DNA of 64,000 nucleotides, taken from positions 1-64,000 of the forward strand of contig URNT01000008.1 of NCBI GenBank assembly GCA_900549235.1. Reading direction: 5' to 3'. How positions within the stretch are numbered: position 1 is the first letter of the stretch; every line of letters begins with the position of its first letter. Of this stretch, positions 16,155-23,825 are shown in pieces. Under the pieces are notes generated by a model. The model searched no databases and had not been told where the DNA came from. It worked only from the letters and a program-made list of their open reading frames with translations. Source of the DNA: an uncultured Clostridium sp. GTDB taxonomy: Bacteria; Bacillota; Clostridia; Lachnospirales; Lachnospiraceae. Position numbers and translations under genes: made by a program.

Positions 16155-17393
16155 ATGGATCTGATCAACCAGTTTATAGAAAATTATAAGAAAAAACTTA
16201 CATTTTACGAAACCGCAGGACGCCTGGCCGCTGGTCAGCTGGAGGCCGCCCTCCAGTCTGCCGGTATCCGCGCCATGGTCACCTCCAGGGCCAAGCATCC
16301 GGGACGGTTAAAAACAAAGGTGCAGCGCCGCAATGCCAGGCGGGCCGTACCCTATAAAAATATGCGTGAGATCTATGAGGATATTGCCGACCTTTCCGGC
16401 GTCCGGGTAGCCCTTTATTTCCCTGGAGACCGGGACAAGGCAAACCTTCTCATCAATGACCTGTTTGAGATCCTGGAAACCAAGCAGTTCCCGGACGAGT
16501 CCAAGGCCCCTACCTATAGCAAACGTTTTTCCGGCTACTGGGCCAACCACTACCGGGCCAGGATGAAGGAAGAAAATCTGGAGAGACCAAAGAAAAAATA
16601 CACCTCTGCCAGGATCGAGATCCAGGTGGCGTCTGTCCTGATGCACGCCTGGTCCGAGGTGGAGCATGACCTTGTCTATAAGCCCCTTCAGGGCACACTC
16701 TCCAATGAGGAGCTTGCCATCTTAGACGAGCTAAACGGCCTTGTACTGACAGGCGAGATCGCCCTGGAGCGCCTTCAGGAAGCAGGAAATGCCCGGATCC
16801 GAAGCAAAAATGCCACCCTGAACAGCCAGTATGAGCTTGCAAGCTACCTGTACAACTACCTGAGCAATAACTTCCGCCCGGAGGATATTGAACTTCGGAT
16901 GGGAAATATCGAGCTGTTGTACCGGCTGATCACCTCCCTAAAAATGAACAGCGTCCGCGAGGTGGAGCCGGTCCTTAAATCGGTAAAATTTGAAAAAGAC
17001 CGCAGAAACATTTCCCAGCAGATCATCGACCAGATCATCACCGGAAATGAAAAGCGCTATAAGATATACCAGGAGCTCCGCTCTGCCGGAACTGACTTAA
17101 ATACCCCCGCCGGCCAGGCAGTGGCTTATTTCTTCAGCCAGTGGATCCCCTTGGAGCAGCACTTAAACCGCATCGCCTCCAAGGGCGCTCCCAGACAGAA
17201 GGGCGCCTTCAATATCAATACTCTGAAGCGCCTTGGCACCTTCGACCAGGAGTGCTTAAACCAGATCGTATCTCTCAGGAAGATCCGGAACGTGCTGATC
17301 CACGATATAGAGGTGCCTGAAGCCGGGCATCTGAGAGAAATGGGTGATAAGGCCAGAGGGCTTTTGGAGGAGCTGGAAAAAGCAGGGGTGTAA
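16155..17393 (+). CDS. RelA/SpoT-domain alarmone synthetase-like protein with HEPN-like C-terminus
   Basis: A 412-residue protein. Residues about 25-200 form a RelA/SpoT nucleotidyltransferase domain. Visible motifs are DLSGVRV (79-85), GYWANHYRAR (127-136) and EIQVASVLMHAWSEVEHDLVYK-like elements with E155, Q157, E168, E170 and H171, so synthetase activity looks possible. There is no hydrolase (HD), TGS or ACT domain, unlike long Rel proteins. The C-terminal half is mostly helical and ends in SLRKIRNVLIHDIEVP. There R378-x4-H383 matches the HEPN RNase motif (R-x4-6-H). It follows the DUF554 gene in a probable operon. It could be a housekeeping small-alarmone enzyme or a toxin-like or defence-related synthetase; the sequence does not decide. 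It lies at the edge of a conjugative-element remnant. Confidence 0.82.
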   Translation: MDLINQFIENYKKKLTFYETAGRLAAGQLEAALQSAGIRAMVTSRAKHPGRLKTKVQRRNARRAVPYKNMREIYEDIADLSGVRVALYFPGDRDKANLLINDLFEILETKQFPDESKAPTYSKRFSGYWANHYRARMKEENLERPKKKYTSARIEIQVASVLMHAWSEVEHDLVYKPLQGTLSNEELAILDELNGLVLTGEIALERLQEAGNARIRSKNATLNSQYELASYLYNYLSNNFRPEDIELRMGNIELLYRLITSLKMNSVREVEPVLKSVKFEKDRRNISQQIIDQIITGNEKRYKIYQELRSAGTDLNTPAGQAVAYFFSQWIPLEQHLNRIASKGAPRQKGAFNINTLKRLGTFDQECLNQIVSLRKIRNVLIHDIEVPEAGHLREMGDKARGLLEELEKAGV

Positions 17394-18001
17394 GCGGAAC
17401 TGTTTTTGAAAAATCCGGCAAAAATATTTTTTGGGGATTTTTCAGCGGCGCAAGCCGCAAAAGGCGGGCTTGGGGTGGCAACCCCAACAAGTAAGACCGG
17501 GGTAGCAAATGGAGCGAAAGCGAAATTTGGTACACTGGTCGATACTTGCTCCAAGAAACTGCCGGATTGCGCTGTGTATGGCTACTTTCAATCCCTTTAG
17601 TTCCGCAGGCGGGGATTCTGCCAACTTTGGCGGCAAATTTCTTTCCCCAATACCTACAAAACCGGGCAGGGCAGAATGGACGCAATTTCTGGCAAAAACT
17701 TTTCCGGCGGTTCAGATTTTCCTGACAATAAGGCGTTTGGAAAGCTGCGTTCTGCCCGTTTTGCAGGGGGAATCTGAAAAAATGTGTTTGGCAACCTCCA
17801 CCCGAAAAATTTCTCTTTCCTTTCCCTCACGCTTTAATACAAGGCATTTCAAAAAACGCCAAACGAAAACAGAAATTTCCCATATTTTTTTACACGATAC
17901 AGTCCGCTTTCCCGAAAGCGGGCAACAAAAAAGCAGCAAATCTTTTTCAGACTTACTGCTCATGTTCCGCTGCGGGGCGGTGTTATTCAGTTGCAAATAG
18001 T
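17394..18001. other. Non-coding part of the conjugative-element remnant
   Basis: About 600 bases without a convincing gene. Short frames on both strands exist but lack ribosome sites and family features. Runs such as GGGTGGCAACCCC (17473-17485) and the overall texture resemble intergenic DNA of Tn1549-type elements; this is recognition from memory and not proof. Confidence 0.4.
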
Positions 18002-18202
18002 TCAACGGTCAAACCGGAACTTGAAAAGGCTCTCTATCAGCTTGGTTTTGATGTAGTCCTCCATATCTACGTTATCGTGTCCGTTGATTCTGGAAAAGTG
18101 CTTGATATATCCGGCATACCGGGCAAGGACAGCATTTACGGCTGCCGGATCGCCCTGCTGTGACTTGACTATAATTTCAAAGGGGAGAAGTCGGTCGCTC
18201 AT
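18002..18202 (-). CDS. HTH_16 helix-turn-helix protein of conjugative transposons
   Basis: A 66-residue protein starting MSDRLLPFEIIVKSQQGD and containing AVNAVLARYAGYIKHFSR. It matches the small helix-turn-helix proteins (HTH_16) encoded beside the sigma-like gene in Tn916- and Tn1549-like elements. They help control element transfer genes. It overlaps the end of the sigma-like gene by 26 bases, the arrangement usual in these elements. It supports a conjugative-element origin for the surrounding DNA. Confidence 0.8.
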   Translation of the reverse strand: MSDRLLPFEIIVKSQQGDPAAVNAVLARYAGYIKHFSRINGHDNVDMEDYIKTKLIESLFKFRFDR

Positions 18203-18638
18203 AACCTAACACCTCCATTTCCTCATATAGCTGTCGCAGGGCGTTGCGGATATGCTGCCTGGTGTTGCTCCGCTTTCTCCCGAAACTTTCCGCAATTTCC
18301 TTTTGTGTCAGCCCGCAAAAGTAATAGAGATATATCATTTCCTGCTTGAATGGTGGCAGCCGCAGGAGTGCAGCGGCAAGAACCGGGTCATGCAACAGCA
18401 CTGTCTGTCCGCAGGAAGTGAAAAAAGATTCCTCTGTCTGTTCCGGTTCTGCAAAGTAAATGTCCGTAGTGCCGAACGGGTAAAACTTTTCATCAGTCAG
18501 ATAATCGAAAGAGATTTCCTTTTTCCACTTTGCCATGATAAGGCGGTATGCGTCATAGGACGCATGGCGTATCACAACCTTGCAGTAGGCATTGTGGGTA
18601 TACTGGATATGTTCTTGATAGGTTTCATATTCAGTCAT
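18177..18638 (-). CDS. Conjugative-element sigma-70-like regulator (Tn916 Orf7 type)
   Basis: A 153-residue protein with a C-terminal sigma-70 region 4 helix-turn-helix (about 95-145). Its core LTQKEIAESFGRKRSNTRQH is the DNA-binding helix pair. In Tn916-like elements such proteins activate excision and transfer genes. It is followed by the overlapping HTH_16 gene. Upstream, at 18685, the element is interrupted by an IS3-family insertion, which may have separated these genes from their promoter. The IS end lies only about 45 bases before the start codon. Confidence 0.82.
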   Translation of the reverse strand: MTEYETYQEHIQYTHNAYCKVVIRHASYDAYRLIMAKWKKEISFDYLTDEKFYPFGTTDIYFAEPEQTEESFFTSCGQTVLLHDPVLAAALLRLPPFKQEMIYLYYFCGLTQKEIAESFGRKRSNTRQHIRNALRQLYEEMEVLGYERPTSPL

Positions 18639-18684
18639 GGAAAATCCCCCTTTCTTAGATTATGGGAAAGAGCGGCAGCACTTT

Positions 18685-20140
18685 TGATATGCTCCCCGTC
18701 AAGAGGACAGTGAAAAAATATAAAATTTTTCCGGCCGGCAGCCAAGTGTTGCTGGCCGCTTTTTATGCAGCAAGACATAACTCGTGTTTTTCCATCGGCG
18801 TCATTACACCTAAGTTGCGCTGTACTCTTATGGTATTGTAATAAAAGATATATTGTTCGATCATCCGGACAAGTTCCTGCTTACTGGTAAAACGTCTGCC
18901 GTAATAGCGTTCCCGCTTCAGAATGCCCCAGAACCCCTCCATAGGGCCATTGTCTATGCAATGAGCCACACGGGACATACTCTGCGTCATTCCAGCCTGT
19001 ATAAGTTTGTGATGGAATACTCTGTTTGTATATTGGAATCCTCTATCACTGTGGAATAGAGGATGAGCCTCCGGATTTGTCTTAACAGCCCTGTCAAAGG
19101 TTTTGTAAACAAGTGGATTGTCATTGTGTTCACTCAGCACATAAGACACGATACGTCGGTCACAGAGATCCAGAATGGCGCTCAGATAGAGCTTATGTAC
19201 CTCAATGCCTTCATACCATTTGAACTCTGTTACATCGGTGAGCCATTTTTCATTCGGTTTTTCTGCATAGAACTGGCGGTTCAGTAGATTTTCGGCAAGA
19301 TACTGAGGGTTCTTTGCCTGCATGGTGCATCCATGGTTATGATACTTTACCGTAGAACGTATACCTCTGGCCCGGCAGATGCGCAGCACCCTCTTGTCGT
19401 TAACGCAGATGCCATAGTCATGACGCAGATCGTCATTTAACCTCCGATAGCCTTTATCCGGGCTTTCCGAATAGATTTCCTCAATCTGTGCCCGTTCCAG
19501 TTCCGTACGAGGCGTTTGATCTTTCTTGCGCCGGCCCCGTCGGTCTTGCAGTCCTGCTTCGCCCATCTTCTCAAAGCGAAGCGTCCATGTGCGGACTTGT
19601 TGGTAGCTTACCTGATATTTTAAAGCCGCTTCGCCATAGTTTTTTCCACCAGCTATACAGTCTCTAACGATTTGTACCCGTTCCTCAAATGTGGTTTCTC
19701 GTCCCTGCTTCATGTAACTTCCTCCTCCAGAAAACCTTGTGGAGTTGAAATCTCCATGCTTATTATACACCTGAATCCACTTTTGAAGCTGTGTTCTTTT
19801 TCGAATATGATATTTTTTGCATATGTCTGACTGGCTTTCAGAGCCAGATAGGTAATCCTCCACGGCCTGTCTTTTCAATTCCGAGCTGTATACACGGTTT
19901 TTATGCAGTAGAAATGCCTCTGCGCCGTCTGATTCATAGTTGCGCGCCCACTGTTCTATTGTATCCCTCGTAACGCCGCCTCTACGGGCGGCCTCGCTCT
20001 TGCTGATTGTTCCTTCGAGATAAGCCCGTATGATTTCAACCTTTTCTTCTAAACTTAGTTTTTGCTTTTGTGGCATAACAATGCTCCCTCCATGTTTGAC
20101 AGTGTTTTATTTCACTGTCTCTCATAGAGGGAGCATATCA
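18685..20140 (-). mobile_element. IS3-family insertion sequence
   Basis: The element is about 1.46 kb. Its imperfect terminal inverted repeats are TGATATGCTCCCC followed by AGAGGACAGTGAAA on the left (18685-18714), and the complement of TGATATGCTCCCT followed by GAGAGACAGTGAAA on the right (about 20108-20140). They enclose a single complete transposase gene. No clear 3-5 bp target duplication is visible: the flanks read TTT on the left and GTT on the right. The insertion is therefore old, or its ends have recombined. It lies between the sigma-like gene and the acetyltransferase cargo. Confidence 0.85.
18763..20076 (-). CDS. IS3-family transposase, single open frame
   Basis: A 437-residue transposase. 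The N-terminus carries tandem helix-turn-helix domains (LSLEEKVEIIRAYLEG, LKRQAVEDYLSGSESQ and TFEERVQIVRDCIAGG). The C-terminus is an rve-type DDE integrase core: the first Asp is in WLTDVTEFKW, the second in HSDRGFQYT, and the Glu in GPMEGFWGILKRE. Unlike many IS3 members, OrfA and OrfB are one continuous frame with no visible frameshift site. The gene appears intact and the IS may be active. A bulged hairpin near 18736-18758 may terminate its transcript. Confidence 0.92.
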   Translation of the reverse strand: MPQKQKLSLEEKVEIIRAYLEGTISKSEAARRGGVTRDTIEQWARNYESDGAEAFLLHKNRVYSSELKRQAVEDYLSGSESQSDICKKYHIRKRTQLQKWIQVYNKHGDFNSTRFSGGGSYMKQGRETTFEERVQIVRDCIAGGKNYGEAALKYQVSYQQVRTWTLRFEKMGEAGLQDRRGRRKKDQTPRTELERAQIEEIYSESPDKGYRRLNDDLRHDYGICVNDKRVLRICRARGIRSTVKYHNHGCTMQAKNPQYLAENLLNRQFYAEKPNEKWLTDVTEFKWYEGIEVHKLYLSAILDLCDRRIVSYVLSEHNDNPLVYKTFDRAVKTNPEAHPLFHSDRGFQYTNRVFHHKLIQAGMTQSMSRVAHCIDNGPMEGFWGILKRERYYGRRFTSKQELVRMIEQYIFYYNTIRVQRNLGVMTPMEKHELCLAA

Positions 20141-20243
20141 GTTTAGGCTGTCGCTCCTTGATTGCCAGACAGCAAAGGCAGGCGGGGCTGTCAACGGTGG
20201 GCGCAGCCCATTTACTTGCCGTTGACTGGCTCGGCTGGGTTTG

Positions 20244-20741
20244 CTATTTTATGTTTTTCAATGATAAGTACAAAATATACATATCTGAGTATTCTCCATT
20301 TTTTAATAAGAAGCCATTTGGTATGGTTCCTATTTTCTGAAACCCTGCTTGCTTATAAATGTGTAGTGCAGATAAATTACTGGCAACGACAGCATTAAAT
20401 TGTAATCCTTGAAAGCCCTGTTTTTTAGCTTCTTGAATGGAATGTTTAACTAAATATTTCCCTAAATGTTTTCCTCGCATATTTTTTGATAATACATAAG
20501 ATGCGTTTGCAATGTGACTGCAACGGCCAATATTATTGGGGTGAAGAATATAGTACCCTATCATTTCATCATCTAATTCCATACAAATTACTGCTGTTTG
20601 CTCAGAAAGCATAGTATAAAACGAATTACTTTCGTATGGTTCAGTTCCCGGAAAAGCTACACCGTCTTCTAATATTTCATTCCACATATTCTTCATACAT
20701 TCTAATTCATGTTCTCTATAATTTCTGAATTGAATATTCAT
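20244..20741 (-). CDS. GNAT-family N-acetyltransferase
   Basis: A 165-residue acetyltransferase. It has the GNAT core with the acetyl-CoA loop NMRGKHLGKYLVKHSIQEAK (a Q/RxxGxG/A variant) near residues 95-115 and the late motif SALHIYKQAGFQKIG. The substrate is unknown; such genes on mobile elements may modify antibiotics, amino acids or peptides. It is strikingly AT-rich compared with the chromosomal genes around it, as is the divergent AraC gene, so both look like foreign cargo. The 120-base space between them should hold both promoters. Confidence 0.85.
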   Translation of the reverse strand: MNIQFRNYREHELECMKNMWNEILEDGVAFPGTEPYESNSFYTMLSEQTAVICMELDDEMIGYYILHPNNIGRCSHIANASYVLSKNMRGKHLGKYLVKHSIQEAKKQGFQGLQFNAVVASNLSALHIYKQAGFQKIGTIPNGFLLKNGEYSDMYILYLSLKNIK

Positions 20742-20863
20742 TATATTGCTTCTCCTCTCTTGAAATATTTTTTTGACTGAGTATAATTATATCATCTCAA
20801 ATTTTAAAAATCTTACATAATCTTTGCAGAATATATAAGAATATTATCTTAGTGGTGATAGAG

Positions 20864-21751
20864 ATGGAACAAAATTTACATGAAACAAACAACTATAAAG
20901 ATATATTATTCCCAGTTGGTATGTATCAAGTTACTGAAAACGACTGCATTCCCAAAGGACGAGGTTATAAAAATTTGCATTGGCATGAAGAATTGCAATA
21001 TGTGTTGGTCTTGTCTGGCTCTGTAATTTTTCAAGTTAATGGGGATAGCTATCTTCTCGAACAGGGGGAAGCACTTTTTATTAACAAAGGGACATTGCAT
21101 ATGTCCAGTAAAATGTCACAGGGGGCAAAGTATGTGAGTTTTAATTTCAGCGAACAATTACTTTGCTTTTTTCCAGATAGCCGCATAAAGTATAAATTTG
21201 TAGAAAAATATATAAACAATGCAGCATTATCTGCTTTTAAAATTACTACCTCTGTATGTAATGGAACTGAAATAATTAGTTATCTCCATAAATTAAAACT
21301 AGTTTACGAAAATGATTCTTTTTTACGGGAATACGATATTTCACTGCTAATTACAGCTATCTGGCGTCATCTTGTCATTTGCCTTGAACAACAAAAATAT
21401 ATTCAAAATAAAAGGCAAACCGCATGGGTAGAAAGAACACAAGTTATGCTAATATTTATCCACCAAAATTATATGCGGCCTATTTCTTTGACAGATATTG
21501 CAAAGTCAGCAATGGTAAGTAACGCTGAATGTAATCGCTGTTTTCGCAATATGCTTCACACTACACCCTATGATTATTTGATTCAATATCGTTTGAAAAT
21601 TGCCTTAGAGCTTCTTTCTTTCTCAGAATGGAACATAACAGAAATATCACAAAAAATCGGGTTTAACAATGTAACACATTTTATACAAACTTTCCGAAAA
21701 AAATATGGTGTATCTCCTAAGCAATACAGGATTACAAAGTATAAGGAGTGA
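20864..21751 (+). CDS. AraC-family transcriptional regulator (cargo)
   Basis: A 295-residue regulator. It has an N-terminal cupin-type sensor (HWHEELQYVLVLSGSVIFQV) and a C-terminal double helix-turn-helix (about 200-295, including ISLTDIAKSAMVSNAECNRC and ITEISQKIGFNNVTHFIQTF). The start at 20864 is preferred because GGTGAT precedes it; the two upstream GTG codons overlap that site. The gene is AT-rich and divergent from the acetyltransferase gene, which it may regulate. The inducer is unknown. Confidence 0.88.
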   Translation: MEQNLHETNNYKDILFPVGMYQVTENDCIPKGRGYKNLHWHEELQYVLVLSGSVIFQVNGDSYLLEQGEALFINKGTLHMSSKMSQGAKYVSFNFSEQLLCFFPDSRIKYKFVEKYINNAALSAFKITTSVCNGTEIISYLHKLKLVYENDSFLREYDISLLITAIWRHLVICLEQQKYIQNKRQTAWVERTQVMLIFIHQNYMRPISLTDIAKSAMVSNAECNRCFRNMLHTTPYDYLIQYRLKIALELLSFSEWNITEISQKIGFNNVTHFIQTFRKKYGVSPKQYRITKYKE

Positions 21752-21755
21752 AGTA

Positions 21756-21878
21756 TTAACAAGCCTTTATAATTTCAAATTGGAATAGTAGGTTGCTGTC
21801 TATCAAATTATTGCGTGTTACTTTATCACACATGAGCATTTCCTCCGGGTTTGTCACTTCGCAGTCTGTTCTTCTCAT
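21756..21878 (-). pseudogene. N-terminal fragment resembling a pyridoxamine-phosphate-oxidase-like protein
   Basis: A 40-codon frame with a very strong ribosome site (AAGGAGG) starts MRRTDCEVTNPEEM. That resembles the N-terminus of flavin-binding pyridoxamine 5'-phosphate oxidase-like (NimA-type) proteins, which begin MRRKDREVTD. The similarity ends after about 15 residues and the frame stops soon after, so this is probably a truncated remnant. It ends a few bases from the convergent AraC gene. Confidence 0.4.
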
Positions 21879-21985
21879 TTGGGTTCCTCCTTGTGGTTCT
21901 GCTTCCCGCTCGGCTGAGCGGCGTTTTAACGGCCTGGATTTTCTGTTGTCTTCATTTTACCATGGAATGGCAGGTGGAGCTATGG

Positions 21986-22132
21986 TTATTTCTTTACGAT
22001 TTTATAGACAAAATGTTTCTGAAATTCCTTCCCGCAGTTTTGGCAACGCATTTTTTGAAAAATTGCATCGCCTATACGACGATTGTATTCTTTCAATTTC
22101 ACCGGCTTAGCCGGCGGCCAGACTGTGACACA
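21986..22132 (-). pseudogene. Small zinc-ribbon-like fragment
   Basis: An open stretch ends in YNRRIGDAIFQKMRCQNCGK and a basic tail. The C-x2-C-G-K pair resembles half of a zinc ribbon. No ATG or ribosome site is visible at its 5' end, which runs into the terminator at 22137. It is likely the broken end of a mobile-element gene. Confidence 0.35.
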
Positions 22133-22136
22133 AAAC

Positions 22137-22182
22137 AAAAACCGGAATAGGGATAACAATATATCCCTCTTTCCGGTTTTTT
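22137..22182. terminator. Bidirectional terminator
   Basis: A stem AAAACCGGAA (22137-22146) / TTCCGGTTTT (22171-22180) with an inner AGGGATA/TATCCCT stem has T-runs on both sides. It ends the minus-strand transporter gene at 22217 and shields it from the mobile remnant. Confidence 0.85.
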
Positions 22183-22216
22183 ACTTTATTATTCTTTTAT
22201 AAACCCTTCCCGCAGA

Positions 22217-23551
22217 TCACCCGTACATAAAGTAAATAGATACGCACAGGATCACACCTACAATCCAGCCGCAGGGGATGGACATCTTCATATAATCCTT
22301 GGAGCTCACCTTGGTGTAGCCGATTCCCCAGGCAACCCAGGACTGTGTAATATCAAGATGCTGCATGGCAATGGTCGTTACCGCGAACAGAGGATACAGC
22401 AGGGTAGGCGGGAAGCCTGCCGGGCTGTTCAGTACGATCACCAGAATAGCCGCGCCGCAGCCTACCAGGTTCATAGGGCCTCTAAAGAAGCCCAGAGGAG
22501 CCAGGACTGCAAAGGCGATACACAAAACAAGGGTAGTCTGAGGAATAAAGTTCCCCAGCACAATCTGGAAATACGGAGCCGCGTAGTTGGCCGCGGAGTT
22601 AAACATGGACAGACAGAGCAGGAAGCCCAGCATAGGAGCCGTATCCAGGGCGCCGTCTGTAAACAGCTTAGCCAGCTCGCTGCAGACATTTTTATAGCTT
22701 CCCTTCAGCTTGCCGCAGACTGCCAGCGCATATACGCTGGAAACAAGGAAGCCGAAGATGATGGGGATCTTCAGAACGATCACTCCCAGAACCGGCAGGA
22801 TCACGGAGATCAGTGAAATCGCCGGAGCGTCAGTCTGTACTGCCGCCCTCTGAACAGCCCAGCTATGGGTTACCTTGCTTTTCTGAAGGTTAAATACAGA
22901 AATGATGATAACCACCACCAGGGATACCCCCAGAGCCACCAGGCCGAAGTGGTAGTAGGTATCAAAGGTATATGCCTCATAGGCAGGATCCACTGTAACA
23001 AACATAGCCTGATACTGAGCAAAGTTTACCACGTTCAGGAAAATGCCGGCCATAATGGAGCCCATAAAGGAAAACAGGGCAATGGGGCCTGGAACACCCA
23101 GAGAAAGCATGATCGGAAGCACGATCACCGCAATGGCGATTACAGGGCCTGCACCTGTCATAACAGTAAAGATCACTGTAGTAACCACGCACAGCAGGAT
23201 CATAGTCACAACCGGCTTATCGCCGCCCAGCTCAACAGTCTTTCGGATCAGGGTAGCAGCAATTCCCGTATAGAGAAGAACCCTTCCAAAGAAAGCACCG
23301 AAGAAGATATTGACCAGGATCGAGGAGCCGTAGTTCTGAGGTCCCTGCTGATATACATCTGTCAGCACATCGATGATGGTCTTTCCCTCCATAGCGGAGT
23401 TTGGCGAAAACACGTTACCAATCAGCGGAAGAACCACCCACAGAGTTGCCATCAGGGCAAAGCCCACCATCAGGTTATGCCCCTTAATACAGTAAAATAT
23501 CAGTCCCACAAAGGACAGAATCAATACGGCTGCAATTAAATAGTCTAACAT
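22217..23551 (-). CDS. Membrane transporter of the ion transporter (IT) superfamily, probable organic-acid permease
   Basis: A 444-residue integral membrane protein with about twelve hydrophobic segments. It resembles citrate/C4-dicarboxylate and gluconate-type permeases. Glycine/serine-rich loops such as VMTGAGPVIAIAVIVLPIML near residue 130 and FFRGPMNLVGCGAAILVIVL near 370 occupy symmetric positions in the two halves, as in these carriers. The exact family and substrate cannot be fixed by eye. It is monocistronic, with its own promoter about 190 bases upstream and a strong terminator. The leader contains a stem-loop close to the ribosome site. Confidence 0.75.
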   Translation of the reverse strand: MLDYLIAAVLILSFVGLIFYCIKGHNLMVGFALMATLWVVLPLIGNVFSPNSAMEGKTIIDVLTDVYQQGPQNYGSSILVNIFFGAFFGRVLLYTGIAATLIRKTVELGGDKPVVTMILLCVVTTVIFTVMTGAGPVIAIAVIVLPIMLSLGVPGPIALFSFMGSIMAGIFLNVVNFAQYQAMFVTVDPAYEAYTFDTYYHFGLVALGVSLVVVIIISVFNLQKSKVTHSWAVQRAAVQTDAPAISLISVILPVLGVIVLKIPIIFGFLVSSVYALAVCGKLKGSYKNVCSELAKLFTDGALDTAPMLGFLLCLSMFNSAANYAAPYFQIVLGNFIPQTTLVLCIAFAVLAPLGFFRGPMNLVGCGAAILVIVLNSPAGFPPTLLYPLFAVTTIAMQHLDITQSWVAWGIGYTKVSSKDYMKMSIPCGWIVGVILCVSIYFMYG

Positions 23552-23743
23552 AATATGTCCCCCTTACCAGCCATAAAGGCATTTGATTCTTTTGCGGCTC
23601 CAGCCTCTGGCGGAAGCCGTCCGCAAAACGTCCGCTCCTCTCTGCCGTTATGCTTCAACCTCCTTCTCTCTGTATTCAGGGTCCGGCATACCGCCTGCTA
23701 TCCCCCATGCTGACGGCGAAACGTTTCTGCGCTCTATGAACTG
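23552..23743 (-). promoter_or_regulatory. Long 5' leader of the permease gene with stem-loop
   Basis: The leader is about 185 nucleotides long. TTTTGCGG (23590-23597) pairs with CCGCAAAA (23621-23628), enclosing a second pairing, about 40 bases before the start codon. It could modulate translation. It does not match a riboswitch class that I recognise. Confidence 0.4.
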
Positions 23744-23772
23744 ATTTTATTCTTTTATTTCTCCCCTGTCAA
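23744..23772 (-). promoter_or_regulatory. Sigma-A type promoter of the permease gene
   Basis: A perfect TTGACA (23772-23767), a 17-base spacer and TAAAAT (23749-23744) on the minus strand. Confidence 0.75.
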
Positions 23773-23825
23773 TCAATCTGCTGTGTTTAGTTATGTTTTT
23801 TTATATTTTATACATATTTATATCT

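Larger units (their letters stand above)
17394..22120. mobile_element. Remnant of an integrative conjugative element (Tn916/Tn1549-like accessory region)
   Basis: Between the alarmone gene and the terminator at 22137 lies a block with a different character. It has HTH_16 and sigma-like genes as found in conjugative transposons, an IS3-family insertion, two AT-rich cargo genes and fragments. I see no integrase, relaxase or coupling protein, so it is a decayed piece rather than a functional element. The boundaries are approximate; no clear att repeats were found. Confidence 0.6.

Noticed and set aside
17406..18000. Several short frames on both strands in the mobile remnant
   Set aside because: Mutually overlapping, without ribosome sites or domains. 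Treated as non-coding remnant.
18685..20140. Target-site duplication for the IS3-family element
   Set aside because: The bases next to the two inverted repeats differ (TTT against GTT), so no duplication can be claimed.
23590..23628. Riboswitch in the permease leader
   Set aside because: A stem-loop is present, but no known riboswitch core was recognisable.
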